Source: an uncultured Flavobacteriaceae bacterium
GTDB taxonomy: Bacteria > Bacteroidota > Bacteroidia > Flavobacteriales > Flavobacteriaceae
Length of the DNA stretch: 55,839 nucleotides
Assembly (NCBI GenBank): GCA_949372605.1
Contig: CASIAE010000014.1
Location: 1-55,839 of the forward strand
Direction: 5' to 3'
Part shown: in pieces, positions 7,380-15,675 of the stretch
Layout of the letters: each line of letters opens with the position of its first letter
Numbering within the stretch: position 1 is the stretch's first letter
Made by a program: the position numbers and the translations under genes
The notes under the pieces: model-generated
The model's database searches: none
Told to the model about the DNA's origin: nothing
The model's input: the letters and a program-made list of their open reading frames with translations, nothing else

Positions 7380-9444
7380 AATTCAGCTTATTTTTTAAAT
7401 ATTCATAAGTCTCCCATTGTGAACGACGATTACTTTCTCCCGACTTGGGTTCAACCATTTTGTTTTGAAGAGATAAATTTACAAGACGTGCTTTGGCGCT
7501 GTCATTCCATGATATCTCAAAAGTATCTATTATTTGTTTTTGTAGTTCTTTATCGTAAATGGGGCAAGATACTTCTACCCTATTGTCGATATTACGGGTC
7601 ATTAGGTCTGCAGAAGAAATATAGATTTTTTTATCACCAGCATTTTCAAACATATAAACCCTTGGATGCTCTAGAAACTTATCTATAACACTAATTACAC
7701 GAATGTTCTCACTCAGCCCTTTCACCCCGGGAATTAAACAACAAACTCCCCTAACAATCATTTTTATTTCCACTCCAGCTTGACTGGCCTCATAGAGTTT
7801 GTCCACCAACTTGTAATGGGTCACATTGTTGAGTTTAAGACATATCCCAGAAGGAAGACCTTCATTGTGACTTTTTATTTCGTTGTCGATCAATTTAGAA
7901 AGTATTGAACCAGTGTAATGAGGAGATACAATTAGGTGCTTGTAGGTTTTTAATTGATAGCTGACTTCTAAAAAATTAAATACTTTATTTACTTCTTTCA
8001 GGACTTCCTGGTTGGCAGTAAACAGGGTGTAATCAGTATATATTTTAGCGGTAGATTCATTAAAATTTCCAGTACTTACAAAACCATATCTTCTTGTTTT
8101 TTTATTTTCAAGACGCTCGATTACACATATTTTAGAATGCACCTTTAATCCAGGAATCCCAAAAATTAACTGCACCCCAGCAGCTTCAAGTTTTTCAGCA
8201 AAATTTATATTGTTTTCCTCGTCAAATCTTGCTTGAAGTTCAATCTGAACCAAGACTTTTTTTTCATTTTTCGCAGCGTTAATTAGTGCGTTGGCAACAT
8301 GAGAGAGTTTTGAAAGTCGGTAAATTGTGATTTTAATTGAGCTTACTTTAGGGTCTAAAGCAGCTTCTCTTAAAAATTTAATCACATAAGAAAATGTGTG
8401 ATATGGGGTATATAAAAGATAGTCCTTACAAGAAATTGCATCTAAAAAATTCTGTTCCAAACTAAGGTTGGCAATGGGCAAAGGCGGGAAAGTAGAGTAC
8501 AATAAATCTGGGCGATTCAAACTGGGAAAATTCATATAATCCCTTCTGTGATGGTACTTACCGCCAGGTATTAAGCTATCCGTTGAATCGATTTTAAGTT
8601 TTTTAATGACAAAGGCAAGGGTGTCATCAGAGATCTCTTTGTCATATACCATTCGAACAGGGTCACTTATCATTCGGTCCTTAACACTAACCGTAATTTT
8701 TTCCACGTAACTTTTTGATACATCTTCTTCAAGATCAAGCTCAGCATCACGGGTGATTTTAACCATATGTGATTCGATTTTTTTATACTTAAAAAAACTG
8801 AAAATCATTTTAAAATGGTAGCGAATTAAATCATCTAACATCATCACATATTGTCTACCGTTTTCACCTTTAGGCAAGACAATAAAACGTTTTATTTCTT
8901 TTGGAATTTCTATTAACGCATGTAATTTCTCGTTAGATTCGTCCTCAGAATATAAATCTAAAGTCACCACGATAAAAGCTTTATTTGATGACAAATCTTG
9001 TGATTGATCTTGAGAAAGAATAATCGTTACCAAGGCTGGATTTACATATTGTAAAAAATAGTCTTTAAGAAATTCTTCTTGTTCTGATAATACTTGATTG
9101 TGATTAATAAAAAAGATGTTCTCTTTTTCCATTTCCTGATAAATGGTTTGGAGTATGTTCAAACTTTCAGTTTGTAAAACAATAACTTTTTGGGTTATTT
9201 CATTTAACAAAGCTTCTGCACTTCGACCTGCAAACAATCTTTTTCCTGTTTTAGATGATTGAGAAATACGTTGAACAGTGGCATATCGTACCTGAAAAAA
9301 CTCGTCTAAATTATTGGAAAAAATCCCTAAGAATCTCAATCGCTCAAGCAGGGGGACGTCTTTATCACCCGATTCTTGAAGCACTCTTGCATTAAAATCT
9401 AACCAACTGATCTCGCGATTTATATATACCGGTTTTACACTCAT
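7366..9444 (-). CDS. ppk1: polyphosphate kinase 1
   Basis: PPK1 builds polyphosphate from ATP, reversibly. The 692 residues match the family length. The N-terminal domain opens INREISWLDFNARVLQE and continues RLRFLGIFSNNLDEFFQVRYA. The two catalytic phospholipase-D-like domains contain the autophosphorylated histidine in GLKVHSKICVIER (about residue 430) and the second histidine near the C-terminus in FLEHPRVYMFENAG, followed by YISSADLMTRNIDNRVEV. It is probably peripheral to the membrane. It sits between sixA (9-base gap) and ppx (14-base overlap) at the end of the long minus-strand run. Confidence 0.96.
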   Translation of the reverse strand: MSVKPVYINREISWLDFNARVLQESGDKDVPLLERLRFLGIFSNNLDEFFQVRYATVQRISQSSKTGKRLFAGRSAEALLNEITQKVIVLQTESLNILQTIYQEMEKENIFFINHNQVLSEQEEFLKDYFLQYVNPALVTIILSQDQSQDLSSNKAFIVVTLDLYSEDESNEKLHALIEIPKEIKRFIVLPKGENGRQYVMMLDDLIRYHFKMIFSFFKYKKIESHMVKITRDAELDLEEDVSKSYVEKITVSVKDRMISDPVRMVYDKEISDDTLAFVIKKLKIDSTDSLIPGGKYHHRRDYMNFPSLNRPDLLYSTFPPLPIANLSLEQNFLDAISCKDYLLYTPYHTFSYVIKFLREAALDPKVSSIKITIYRLSKLSHVANALINAAKNEKKVLVQIELQARFDEENNINFAEKLEAAGVQLIFGIPGLKVHSKICVIERLENKKTRRYGFVSTGNFNESTAKIYTDYTLFTANQEVLKEVNKVFNFLEVSYQLKTYKHLIVSPHYTGSILSKLIDNEIKSHNEGLPSGICLKLNNVTHYKLVDKLYEASQAGVEIKMIVRGVCCLIPGVKGLSENIRVISVIDKFLEHPRVYMFENAGDKKIYISSADLMTRNIDNRVEVSCPIYDKELQKQIIDTFEISWNDSAKARLVNLSLQNKMVEPKSGESNRRSQWETYEYLKNKLNFEDS

Positions 9445-9453
9445 CGTTTAAGA

Positions 9454-9933
9454 TTAAATATTATTAGGTTGGCCTAACTCAAATGAGCCCTTATTTACAT
9501 CTGTCCATGAATTCACATCAAAACTAACTTTTGCCAATCCAGCAGTACGTATATGAATGATTCCTGCATTTGAAAAGTGATTCAAAGTGAAAGTAAAAGC
9601 CGGATTGTGACCTACCAAAACAACTTTGTCAAGCTCGTCGTCAAGGGCGAATACATAATCAATAATATCATCCGAATCAAAAGTATACAAAGCGCTATCA
9701 ATATTTAATTTATAGAAAGGCATCTGCAATTCATTCATCATGATCGTTGCAGTATGTAAAGCTCTATTCGCAGGGCTAGAAAAAACACAGTCAACATTTT
9801 CAAATAGCTCCTTGTATTGGTTCGCTACTTTAGATATTCTCAATATTCCGTTTGTTGCTAGAGGCCGATCAATATCCGCAACATCATAGTTTCTGTTGGA
9901 TTTAGCATGCCGCAATAGGATAAATTCCTTCAT
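9454..9933 (-). CDS. sixA: SixA-like histidine phosphatase
   Basis: A 159-residue single-domain phosphatase of the histidine phosphatase (phosphoglycerate mutase-like) superfamily. The catalytic motif is LLRHAKSNRNYD at residues 6-17 and the second histidine is in VVLVGHNPAFT near residue 103. The central FSSPANRALHTA is the usual family segment. E. coli SixA removes phosphate from phosphohistidine in ArcB and PtsN-type proteins; whether this one does is not visible. It lies one base after pdxH and nine before ppk, a pairing with ppk that suggests a role in phosphate or polyphosphate metabolism, though that is inference. Confidence 0.82.
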   Translation of the reverse strand: MKEFILLRHAKSNRNYDVADIDRPLATNGILRISKVANQYKELFENVDCVFSSPANRALHTATIMMNELQMPFYKLNIDSALYTFDSDDIIDYVFALDDELDKVVLVGHNPAFTFTLNHFSNAGIIHIRTAGLAKVSFDVNSWTDVNKGSFELGQPNNI

Positions 9934-9934
9934 T

Positions 9935-10582
9935 TTATGGGGCTAAACGATCAATTTTCCAATCCGAGGTATCGATAAACTGGCAACGAATTCTGTCGTG
10001 TAATCGATTGGGGCGTCCTTGCCAAAACTCAATTTCTTTTGGCTTTACAATTATACCTCCCCAATGTGTAGGCATGGGTATTTCAATATCTTTGAATTGC
10101 TCTTCAATTGCCGTGAGTCTATCTTCTAAAAATTTTCTATCAGGGATGACTTCGCTCTGAGGTGAAACCAAAGCGCCGAGTTGACTCCCGTGAGGACGAG
10201 AATGAAAATATGTTTCGGAAACAGATGGCGATTCTTTTTCAGCAACACCTTTGATGATAACTTGACGTTCCAAAGAAGGCCAGAAAAATGTAAGACCTAC
10301 ATTCGGATTATTTGTTAAAGCTTGTCCTTTTTCACTATTATAATTCGTATAAAAAACAAAACCAGATTCTGAAAAATCCTTTAAAAGGACTACCCTGGCT
10401 TTAGGAAAACCATCAACACCAAGAGTGGATAGGCTCATTGCGTTGGCCTCTTCTATTTGGCTTGAATGTTTGGCCTCTTCAAACCAAGTCCTGAAAAGTT
10501 CAAATGGGTCTTGTCCAACAGTCTTTATATCTAAGACTCCTTTCTCATAAGACTTCCTTAAACCGGCTATATTGGATTTCAT
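9935..10582 (-). CDS. pdxH: pyridoxamine 5'-phosphate oxidase
   Basis: PdxH oxidises pyridoxine or pyridoxamine 5'-phosphate to pyridoxal 5'-phosphate with FMN and oxygen. The 215-residue length is standard. FMN and substrate motifs seen are KARVVLLKDFSESGFVFYTNYNSEKG, FFWPSLERQVIIKG, FHSRPHGSQLGALVSPQS, EFWQGRPNRLHDRIRC and the closing WKIDRLAP, where the RLxP end is diagnostic. The start MKSNIAGLRKSYEKGVLD matches bacteroidal homologues. It has one base to sixA. Confidence 0.95.
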   Translation of the reverse strand: MKSNIAGLRKSYEKGVLDIKTVGQDPFELFRTWFEEAKHSSQIEEANAMSLSTLGVDGFPKARVVLLKDFSESGFVFYTNYNSEKGQALTNNPNVGLTFFWPSLERQVIIKGVAEKESPSVSETYFHSRPHGSQLGALVSPQSEVIPDRKFLEDRLTAIEEQFKDIEIPMPTHWGGIIVKPKEIEFWQGRPNRLHDRIRCQFIDTSDWKIDRLAP

Positions 10583-10628
10583 AATATTGATTTTGTATCT
10601 AAAGTAAATTTACGATTTATCTGTGAGA

Positions 10629-11534
10629 CTATATATTAAATATTTTTCCGTCTGATGCCAATTCAACAGCATCAAAGTATTCATTCGCTTCCTCAACAAA
10701 GGCAGATTTATCGTTATACCTACTTGAAAAGTGACCTAAAATCAACTTGCCTACCTCTGCCATTTTAGCGATTTTTGCAGCTTGGGAGGCAGTACTGTGT
10801 TTTGTTTTTTGAGCCAAATCTTCATGAGCATTGAGAAAAGTAGCTTCATGGTATAAAACATCAACACCTTGAATCTCTTTAATAATTGATTCTTTATAAG
10901 AAGTGTCACTACAAAAGGCATAACGCCTGGACGAATACGGCGCTAAAGTGACGTCTTTATTCTTGATTTTTTCACCATTTTCCATGATGATGTCTTTCCC
11001 TAATTTAAGGTTTTGAAAATCACATGTGGCAATGGATAAACTTTCAATTTTATTTTTATCCAATCTTCTAAGTCCAGTCTTTTCAGCGAAAAGATAACCG
11101 TTGGTATACACCCTGTGGTCAAGGGGTATAGTATTCACTGTAAGACTATCATCCTCATAAATCGTTTGAGATTCATTGCTTTCTAGTTCATGGAAAAAGA
11201 GATCGAAGTTGGTCCATGATTTTGCTAATTTAAGTTGAAGTGTAATAATTTCTTTAATGCCTTTAGGCCCATAGATATGTAAATCAGCGGGGCGTCCTAA
11301 AAGTCTAAAGGTGCTGATAATTCCAACCAATCCATAAAAATGATCCCCATGTAAATGAGAAATAAATATGTGTTTAATTCTTGAGAACTTGATTTTCCGT
11401 TTTCGCAATTGTACTTGTGTTCCTTCTCCACAGTCAATAAGAAACAAATGTTCTTTAACCTCTAATACCTGCGAAGTGGTATGAGTATTTTCGAGGGGTG
11501 TTGCGGAGTGGCAGCCTAGGATTGTAAGTTCCAT
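10629..11534 (-). CDS. rnz: ribonuclease Z
   Basis: A 301-residue metallo-beta-lactamase-fold endonuclease that trims the 3' end of tRNA precursors. The zinc motif is HIFISHLHGDHFYG (HxHxDH). Other zinc ligands are the aspartate in YAFCSDTSYKE and the histidine in ILGHFSSRY near the C-terminus, with LYHEATFL in between. The start MELTILGCHSATP is the family's. It lies two bases after the STAS-like gene, an arrangement I recall from other flavobacteria. The RNase Z and the RNase P RNA gene in this window act at opposite ends of the same tRNA precursors. Confidence 0.95.
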   Translation of the reverse strand: MELTILGCHSATPLENTHTTSQVLEVKEHLFLIDCGEGTQVQLRKRKIKFSRIKHIFISHLHGDHFYGLVGIISTFRLLGRPADLHIYGPKGIKEIITLQLKLAKSWTNFDLFFHELESNESQTIYEDDSLTVNTIPLDHRVYTNGYLFAEKTGLRRLDKNKIESLSIATCDFQNLKLGKDIIMENGEKIKNKDVTLAPYSSRRYAFCSDTSYKESIIKEIQGVDVLYHEATFLNAHEDLAQKTKHSTASQAAKIAKMAEVGKLILGHFSSRYNDKSAFVEEANEYFDAVELASDGKIFNI

Positions 11535-11536
11535 AA

Positions 11537-11863
11537 TTAAATTCCTAAAGCTCTTTGAATATGTTCAATTTCAATATAATCTTCAGCCTCTTGTAAGGTG
11601 GGTGTGCAGATTAAATTTTTATAATTAAAAATATCTGACTGGTTATTTTTAATTAAAACCATACAAAAACCTACTTTTTGAATTCTAAAGTGAATTTCAT
11701 TCAATAATGATATAGTCTCCTCATTTAAAACTGTTTGATTCAAAACATCAATTACAATGTCTATTTCTATAGCAAAATCCTCAGTAAAAAAACCTTCTAA
11801 ATCTTTATGAACAGTAATTTCTGGTTGAAAATAAAGGTATCTTTTAAATGATTTTTTGATCAT
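11537..11863 (-). CDS. small STAS-like protein next to rnz, function unknown
   Basis: A 108-residue acidic protein. The middle, EIDIVIDVLNQTVLNEETISLLNEIHFRIQKVGFCMVLI, has the strand-helix-strand pattern of STAS (SpoIIAA-like) domains, and the end PTLQEAEDYIEIEHIQRALGI matches the C-terminus of short STAS-like proteins that I recall beside rnz in flavobacteria. It lacks an obvious phosphorylatable serine at the usual STAS position. It overlaps pyrB by four bases (ATGA) and precedes rnz by two, so it is co-translated with both. The fold call is tentative. Confidence 0.7.
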   Translation of the reverse strand: MIKKSFKRYLYFQPEITVHKDLEGFFTEDFAIEIDIVIDVLNQTVLNEETISLLNEIHFRIQKVGFCMVLIKNNQSDIFNYKNLICTPTLQEAEDYIEIEHIQRALGI

Positions 11864-12798
11864 GTATCAGAAATATTAAGCTTTGCAACGAGTAAATATA
11901 TTATAGCCATTCGGATGGCTACCCCGTTTTCAACTTGATTGAGAATAATTGCATTTTTAGAATCTGCTACGTCTGAGGTAATTTCCACTCCTCTATTAAT
12001 TGGTCCAGGATGTAGTATGATTATCTCTTTCTTTAAACTTTCTAACTTCTTCTTATTGAGTCCGAAGAGTTGAGAATATTCTCTCGTGGAAGGAAAATAA
12101 TTTAAGTCCATTCGCTCGTTTTGAACTCTGAGCATATTTGCTGCATCACACCATTTAAGGGTTTGCATGAGGTCCATACTAGCAGTTACGCCTAAAGTTT
12201 CAATATGTTTAGGTAGTAGAGACTTCGGAGCGCATAGCCTAACTTCTGCGCCAAGTTTTTTAAGGGCAAATATATTGGAAAGTGCCACTCTGGAATGTAA
12301 TATATCTCCCACAATCGCTATCTTTTTCCCCCTTAGCTCTCCAAACTTTTCTCTTATAGAATATGCATCGAGTAATGCCTGAGAAGGATGTTCGTGTGTT
12401 CCGTCTCCTGCATTAATAATACAAGCGTCAACATTTTTTGACAAAAACAAAGCAGCACCAGGTGTAGGATGTCTGATAACGACTACGTCAACCTTCATGG
12501 CCAGAATGTTATTGACCGTATCGATTAACGTTTCCCCTTTACTTACTGAGGATTGAGAAGCTGAAAAATTAATAACATCTGCGCTTAGTCTTTTTTCTGC
12601 CAATTCGAAGGAAAGTTTTGTTCGAGTACTGTTTTCGAAAAAAAGATTGGCTATGGTAGTATCCCTCAGACTCGGGACTTTTTTAATCGGTCGATTGATT
12701 ACTTCTTTAAAATGGTCAGCTGTTTCAAAAATCAAATGTAAATCATCTTCGTTTAGGTATTTAATTCCCAATAAATGATCTACACTTAGTTTTTTCAT
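11860..12798 (-). CDS. pyrB: aspartate carbamoyltransferase catalytic subunit
   Basis: PyrB joins carbamoyl phosphate and aspartate, the first committed step of pyrimidine synthesis. At 312 residues it has the normal catalytic-chain length. The carbamoyl phosphate site is FFENSTRTKLSFE at about residues 53-65, followed by SSVSKGETLIDT. HEHPSQALLDAYSI holds the HPxQ motif and ILHPGPINRGVEI the HPGPxNRGxE aspartate-site motif. No pyrI regulatory chain is nearby. It follows pyrR by four bases, which fits a PyrR-linked gene. Confidence 0.96.
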   Translation of the reverse strand: MKKLSVDHLLGIKYLNEDDLHLIFETADHFKEVINRPIKKVPSLRDTTIANLFFENSTRTKLSFELAEKRLSADVINFSASQSSVSKGETLIDTVNNILAMKVDVVVIRHPTPGAALFLSKNVDACIINAGDGTHEHPSQALLDAYSIREKFGELRGKKIAIVGDILHSRVALSNIFALKKLGAEVRLCAPKSLLPKHIETLGVTASMDLMQTLKWCDAANMLRVQNERMDLNYFPSTREYSQLFGLNKKKLESLKKEIIILHPGPINRGVEITSDVADSKNAIILNQVENGVAIRMAIIYLLVAKLNISDT

Positions 12799-12802
12799 AA
12801 AA

Positions 12803-13342
12803 TTATTTTTTTTCTATATAAACAATATCTTCTTTATTTTCGACTTTCCATTCGACTTTCACACGATCTCCTTGAAGGGCATCTACTTGGACGCCGATAT
12901 AATCAGGTTGAATCGGAAGGTCACGGCTGAACCTTCTGTCTATTAAAACCAAAAGCTGAATGTCACAGGGTCGTCCATAAGTGTCTAGTGCGGTGAGTGC
13001 AGCTCTTATACTTCGCCCCGTAAAAAGAACGTCGTCTATTATTACAACAGATTTATCTTCGATAATAACATCCATTTGGGAGGAACTTGCGGCAAGTGTT
13101 TTGTCAAATCTTCTAAAATCATCTCTAAAAAAAGTGATGTCCAGCTTGCCAAAAATAACCTTTTCAACTCCGTAGTAGTTTTCTAAAAGCGAAACCAATC
13201 GATCTAACAAAAAGATCCCTCTGGGTTGGAGTCCTACCAATACAACATTACTTAAATCTCTGTGTTTCTCAATCAACTGGCATGCCAACCGGTTGAGAAT
13301 AACTTCGATTTTTTTAGTTGATAAAAGTATTTTGGGTGACAT
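12803..13342 (-). CDS. pyrR: bifunctional pyr operon regulator / uracil phosphoribosyltransferase
   Basis: A 179-residue PyrR-type phosphoribosyltransferase. The PRPP-binding loop is SVVIIDDVLFTGRSIRAALTALD (about residues 98-120), and FGKLDITFFRDDF is the characteristic PyrR flexible-loop region. In Firmicutes PyrR binds pyr mRNA and causes attenuation; in Bacteroidota this role is not established. I see no anti-terminator/terminator pair within the short leader here, so regulation by attenuation is not supported. It is the first gene of an eight-gene minus-strand run and has its own good promoter upstream. Confidence 0.92.
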   Translation of the reverse strand: MSPKILLSTKKIEVILNRLACQLIEKHRDLSNVVLVGLQPRGIFLLDRLVSLLENYYGVEKVIFGKLDITFFRDDFRRFDKTLAASSSQMDVIIEDKSVVIIDDVLFTGRSIRAALTALDTYGRPCDIQLLVLIDRRFSRDLPIQPDYIGVQVDALQGDRVKVEWKVENKEDIVYIEKK

Positions 13343-13359
13343 ACAATCTGTTAATAATA

Positions 13360-13392
13360 CAAAAATATCATTTTAATTTATCTTTTAAACAA
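13360..13392 (-). promoter_or_regulatory. pyrR promoter (TTG-N22-TATTTTTG)
   Basis: On the minus strand TTG (13390-13392) and TATTTTTG (13360-13367) are 22 bases apart, within the 17-23 range of Bacteroidota promoters. The box ends 17 bases before the pyrR ATG. The -33 part overlaps the rpsA terminator, so readthrough and initiation are tightly packed here. It would drive the whole pyrR-to-ppx run. Confidence 0.6.
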
Positions 13393-13422
13393 AAAACCCT
13401 CCACATTAAGAGGAGGGTTTTT
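13391..13422 (-). terminator. rho-independent terminator after rpsA
   Basis: AAAACCCTCC and GGAGGGTTTT form a perfect stem around a 9-base loop, with T-runs on both sides. On the minus strand it follows the rpsA stop (13443) by about 20 bases and is the likely end of the rpsA transcript. Confidence 0.85.
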
Positions 13423-13442
13423 AATATTAAAGGGAATTAAAA

Positions 13443-15305
13443 CTATTCATTTTTTTTCATTTTCTCCTTTAATTCAGCCAAAGCATCAAGATCACCAAGG
13501 GTCGTTTTCTCAGAATTATTCTCTTTAACTTTCTTAGAAGCTTTAGTAAAGTTTATTTTCTCCTGTTCTTTGAACAAGTTAGTATGAGAAGCAACTACAC
13601 GCTTAAAATCTTTATTAAATTCAATAATTTTAAACTGAGCTTGCTCTCCTTTAGTCAATTTCGATCCATCTTCCTTCTCCATATGGCGTGAAGGAACAAA
13701 AGCAATTACGTCTTCGTTAAAAGTGATGGTAGCTCCTTTATCTACTATCTCAGTAATTGCAGTGTCATGACGCGAATCAACAGCAAACTCATCTTCATAT
13801 TTATCCCAAGGATTGCTTAGTGTTTGTTTGTGACCTAAACTTAGTTTTCTTCCGTCAACATCAAGTTCAAGAACAATAACTTCTATTTTATCTCCTAAAG
13901 TTAAAATTTCAGAGGGGTGCTTGACTTTTTTAGTCCAAGACAAATCAGAAATATAAACCAATCCATCAACACCTTCTTCCAATTCGATAAATACTCCAAA
14001 ATTGGTAAAGTTTCTTACAATTCCAGAATGTTTAGATTGAATGGGATATTTAGTAGTGATGTCAGTCCATGGATCTGGTGTAAGTTGTTTGATCCCCAAT
14101 GACATTTTTCTTGTTTCACGATCCAAGCTTAATACAACTGCATTCACTTCATCTCCAACTTTTACAAAATCTTGTGCAGACCTTAAGTGAGTTGACCAAG
14201 ACATTTCAGAAACGTGAACAAGTCCTTCAACTCCTTCTTCGATTTCAATAAATGCGCCATAATCAGCAATCACAACAACCTTACCTTTCGTTTTGTCCCC
14301 TTCTTTCAATACTTCACTAAGGCGATCCCATGGGTGTGAGGTCAATTGTTTCAATCCAAGTTGTATTCTAGATTTATCATCATCAAAATCAAGAATTACA
14401 ACATTTAATTTCTGATCAAGTTCTAATATTTCGTTAGGGTGATTGATTCTACTCCAAGAAAGATCCGTAATGTGAACCAATCCATCAACTCCTCCAAGAT
14501 CAACAAATACTCCATAAGAAGTAATGTTTTTAACAGTACCTTCAAGTACTTGACCTTTTTCAAGTTGACCAATAATTTCTTTTTTCTGTTCTTCAAGATC
14601 AGCTTCAATTAACGCTTTGTGAGATACAACTACGTTTTTGAATTCGTGGTTGATCTTAACAACCTTAAATTCCATGGTTTTATCTACATATTGATCATAA
14701 TCCCTTATTGGTTTTACATCAATCTGAGAACCGGGTAAGAATGCTTCGATGCCAAAGATGTCAACGATCATTCCTCCTTTTGTTCTACACTTAACAAAAC
14801 CGTTTACAATTTCTCCGTTATCATGAGCATTATTTACACGATCCCATGCTTTGATAACACGAGCTTTTCTGTGAGATAATATTAATTGTCCTGTTTTGTC
14901 TTCTCTAACATCAACGATTACCTCTACTTTGTCTCCTACTTTAAGATCAGGATTGTATCGGAATTCGTTTAAAGAGATGACTCCTTCAGACTTTGCATTG
15001 ATATCAATAATGGCCTCGCGGTCCGTCATGTGAACAACAAAACCGTCAACTACATCATCCCCTGCGGTATCAACGAAGTTTTCAGTTACAAGTGCTTCAA
15101 ATTCTTTTAATTGCTCATCTTCAATAACATCAATACCTTCTTGATAATTGTGCCAGTTAAAGTTTTTGAGAAATTCTTCAGAATTAACAACGGTTGCTGC
15201 GCTTTGAAATGGTATCGAGTCAGTGCTGTCTTCTGAAGCTTCAACTCCAGGAGCTTCTACTGAATCTGCTTCTGCCACGACAGCAGCTTCCTTCTTGAAC
15301 TTCAA
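13443..15305 (-). CDS. rpsA: 30S ribosomal protein S1
   Basis: S1 brings mRNA to the 30S subunit, which matters in a phylum with few Shine-Dalgarno sites. The frame from TTG 15303-15305 holds 620 residues with six S1 repeats, several starting with the pattern seen in GQVLEGTVKNITSYGVFVDLGG and ending with WSxxxHP or similar. The conserved block FNWHNYQEGIDVIEDEQLKEFE precedes repeat 1. The TTG is only where the frame opens after an in-frame stop at 15321-15323; the real protein very probably begins at ATG 15519 and carries a Lys/Ala-rich extension now interrupted by indels (next entry). It has its own strong promoter and about 100 bases of leader. Confidence 0.93.
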   Translation of the reverse strand: MKFKKEAAVVAEADSVEAPGVEASEDSTDSIPFQSAATVVNSEEFLKNFNWHNYQEGIDVIEDEQLKEFEALVTENFVDTAGDDVVDGFVVHMTDREAIIDINAKSEGVISLNEFRYNPDLKVGDKVEVIVDVREDKTGQLILSHRKARVIKAWDRVNNAHDNGEIVNGFVKCRTKGGMIVDIFGIEAFLPGSQIDVKPIRDYDQYVDKTMEFKVVKINHEFKNVVVSHKALIEADLEEQKKEIIGQLEKGQVLEGTVKNITSYGVFVDLGGVDGLVHITDLSWSRINHPNEILELDQKLNVVILDFDDDKSRIQLGLKQLTSHPWDRLSEVLKEGDKTKGKVVVIADYGAFIEIEEGVEGLVHVSEMSWSTHLRSAQDFVKVGDEVNAVVLSLDRETRKMSLGIKQLTPDPWTDITTKYPIQSKHSGIVRNFTNFGVFIELEEGVDGLVYISDLSWTKKVKHPSEILTLGDKIEVIVLELDVDGRKLSLGHKQTLSNPWDKYEDEFAVDSRHDTAITEIVDKGATITFNEDVIAFVPSRHMEKEDGSKLTKGEQAQFKIIEFNKDFKRVVASHTNLFKEQEKINFTKASKKVKENNSEKTTLGDLDALAELKEKMKKNE

Positions 15306-15519
15306 CTTCTTCTTACCTTTTTAGCAGGTGCGCTTTTTGGCCACAGCTTTTATAGCAGGATGCACTTTCTTAGCAGGTGCTTTCTTAGCAGGTGCTTTCT
15401 TAGCTGACCGTTTTAGTTTTAGTCGTTTTTTTTGTAGTGGTGGTTTTTTTTGCTACTGGTTTATTTTTGGTAGCGTCCTCAACTTTTTTTAATATTGAGT
15501 CTGATTTTTTTTCAGCCAT
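15306..15519 (-). pseudogene. rpsA: disrupted Lys/Ala-rich N-terminal extension of S1
   Basis: From ATG 15517-15519 the minus strand reads MAEKKSDSILKKVEDATKN and then a Lys/Thr-rich stretch, stopping at TAA 15400-15402. One base removed near 15408 would continue into SAKKAPAKKAPAKKVHPAIKAVAKK in the same frame as S1, but that frame meets a TAA at 15321-15323 before KGKKKLKFKKEA of the S1 body. A further insertion-deletion pair near 15325-15337 would remove this stop. It contains 2.6 copies of a 15-base repeat. I read it as the true S1 N-terminus with two or three small errors or mutations. A separate small gene of 39 residues is less likely. Confidence 0.65.
15366..15404 (-). repeat. 15-base tandem repeat coding Ala-Lys-Lys-Ala-Pro
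   Basis: The unit TTTCTTAGCAGGTGC occurs at 15366-15380 and 15381-15395 and starts again at 15396. On the minus strand it codes KKAPA repeats, as in histone H1-like tails. Confidence 0.85.
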
Positions 15520-15625
15520 GGCTGTGGATAATTTTGTATTCTGCCGTTCGGGAAATTTCATTGAAACAACAGAAGGTGTTATATTTAGTTTTCTACTCTC
15601 GTTTTCCCTACCAATTAAGAGTGCG

Positions 15626-15655
15626 CAAATTTAGAAGGAATCTACTTATTTACAA
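15626..15655 (-). promoter_or_regulatory. rpsA promoter (TTG-N19-TAAATTTG)
   Basis: On the minus strand TTG (15653-15655) and TAAATTTG (15626-15633) are 19 bases apart, a near-perfect Bacteroidota promoter. It lies in the gap after cmk and points to a transcript start near 15620, about 100 bases before ATG 15519. This supports ATG 15519 as the real rpsA start. Confidence 0.75.
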
Positions 15656-15675
15656 ACAATTAGGAGGAAAATTAT

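Noticed and set aside
13343-13442. A PyrR-controlled attenuator before pyrR
   Set aside because: The only hairpin is the rpsA terminator; there is no competing anti-terminator and no PyrR-binding loop consensus I could identify.
15523-15531. A perfect TTATCCACA DnaA box (minus strand) just before the rpsA ATG
   Set aside because: A single site with no second box or DNA-unwinding element nearby; one such 9-mer is expected by chance in a window this size.
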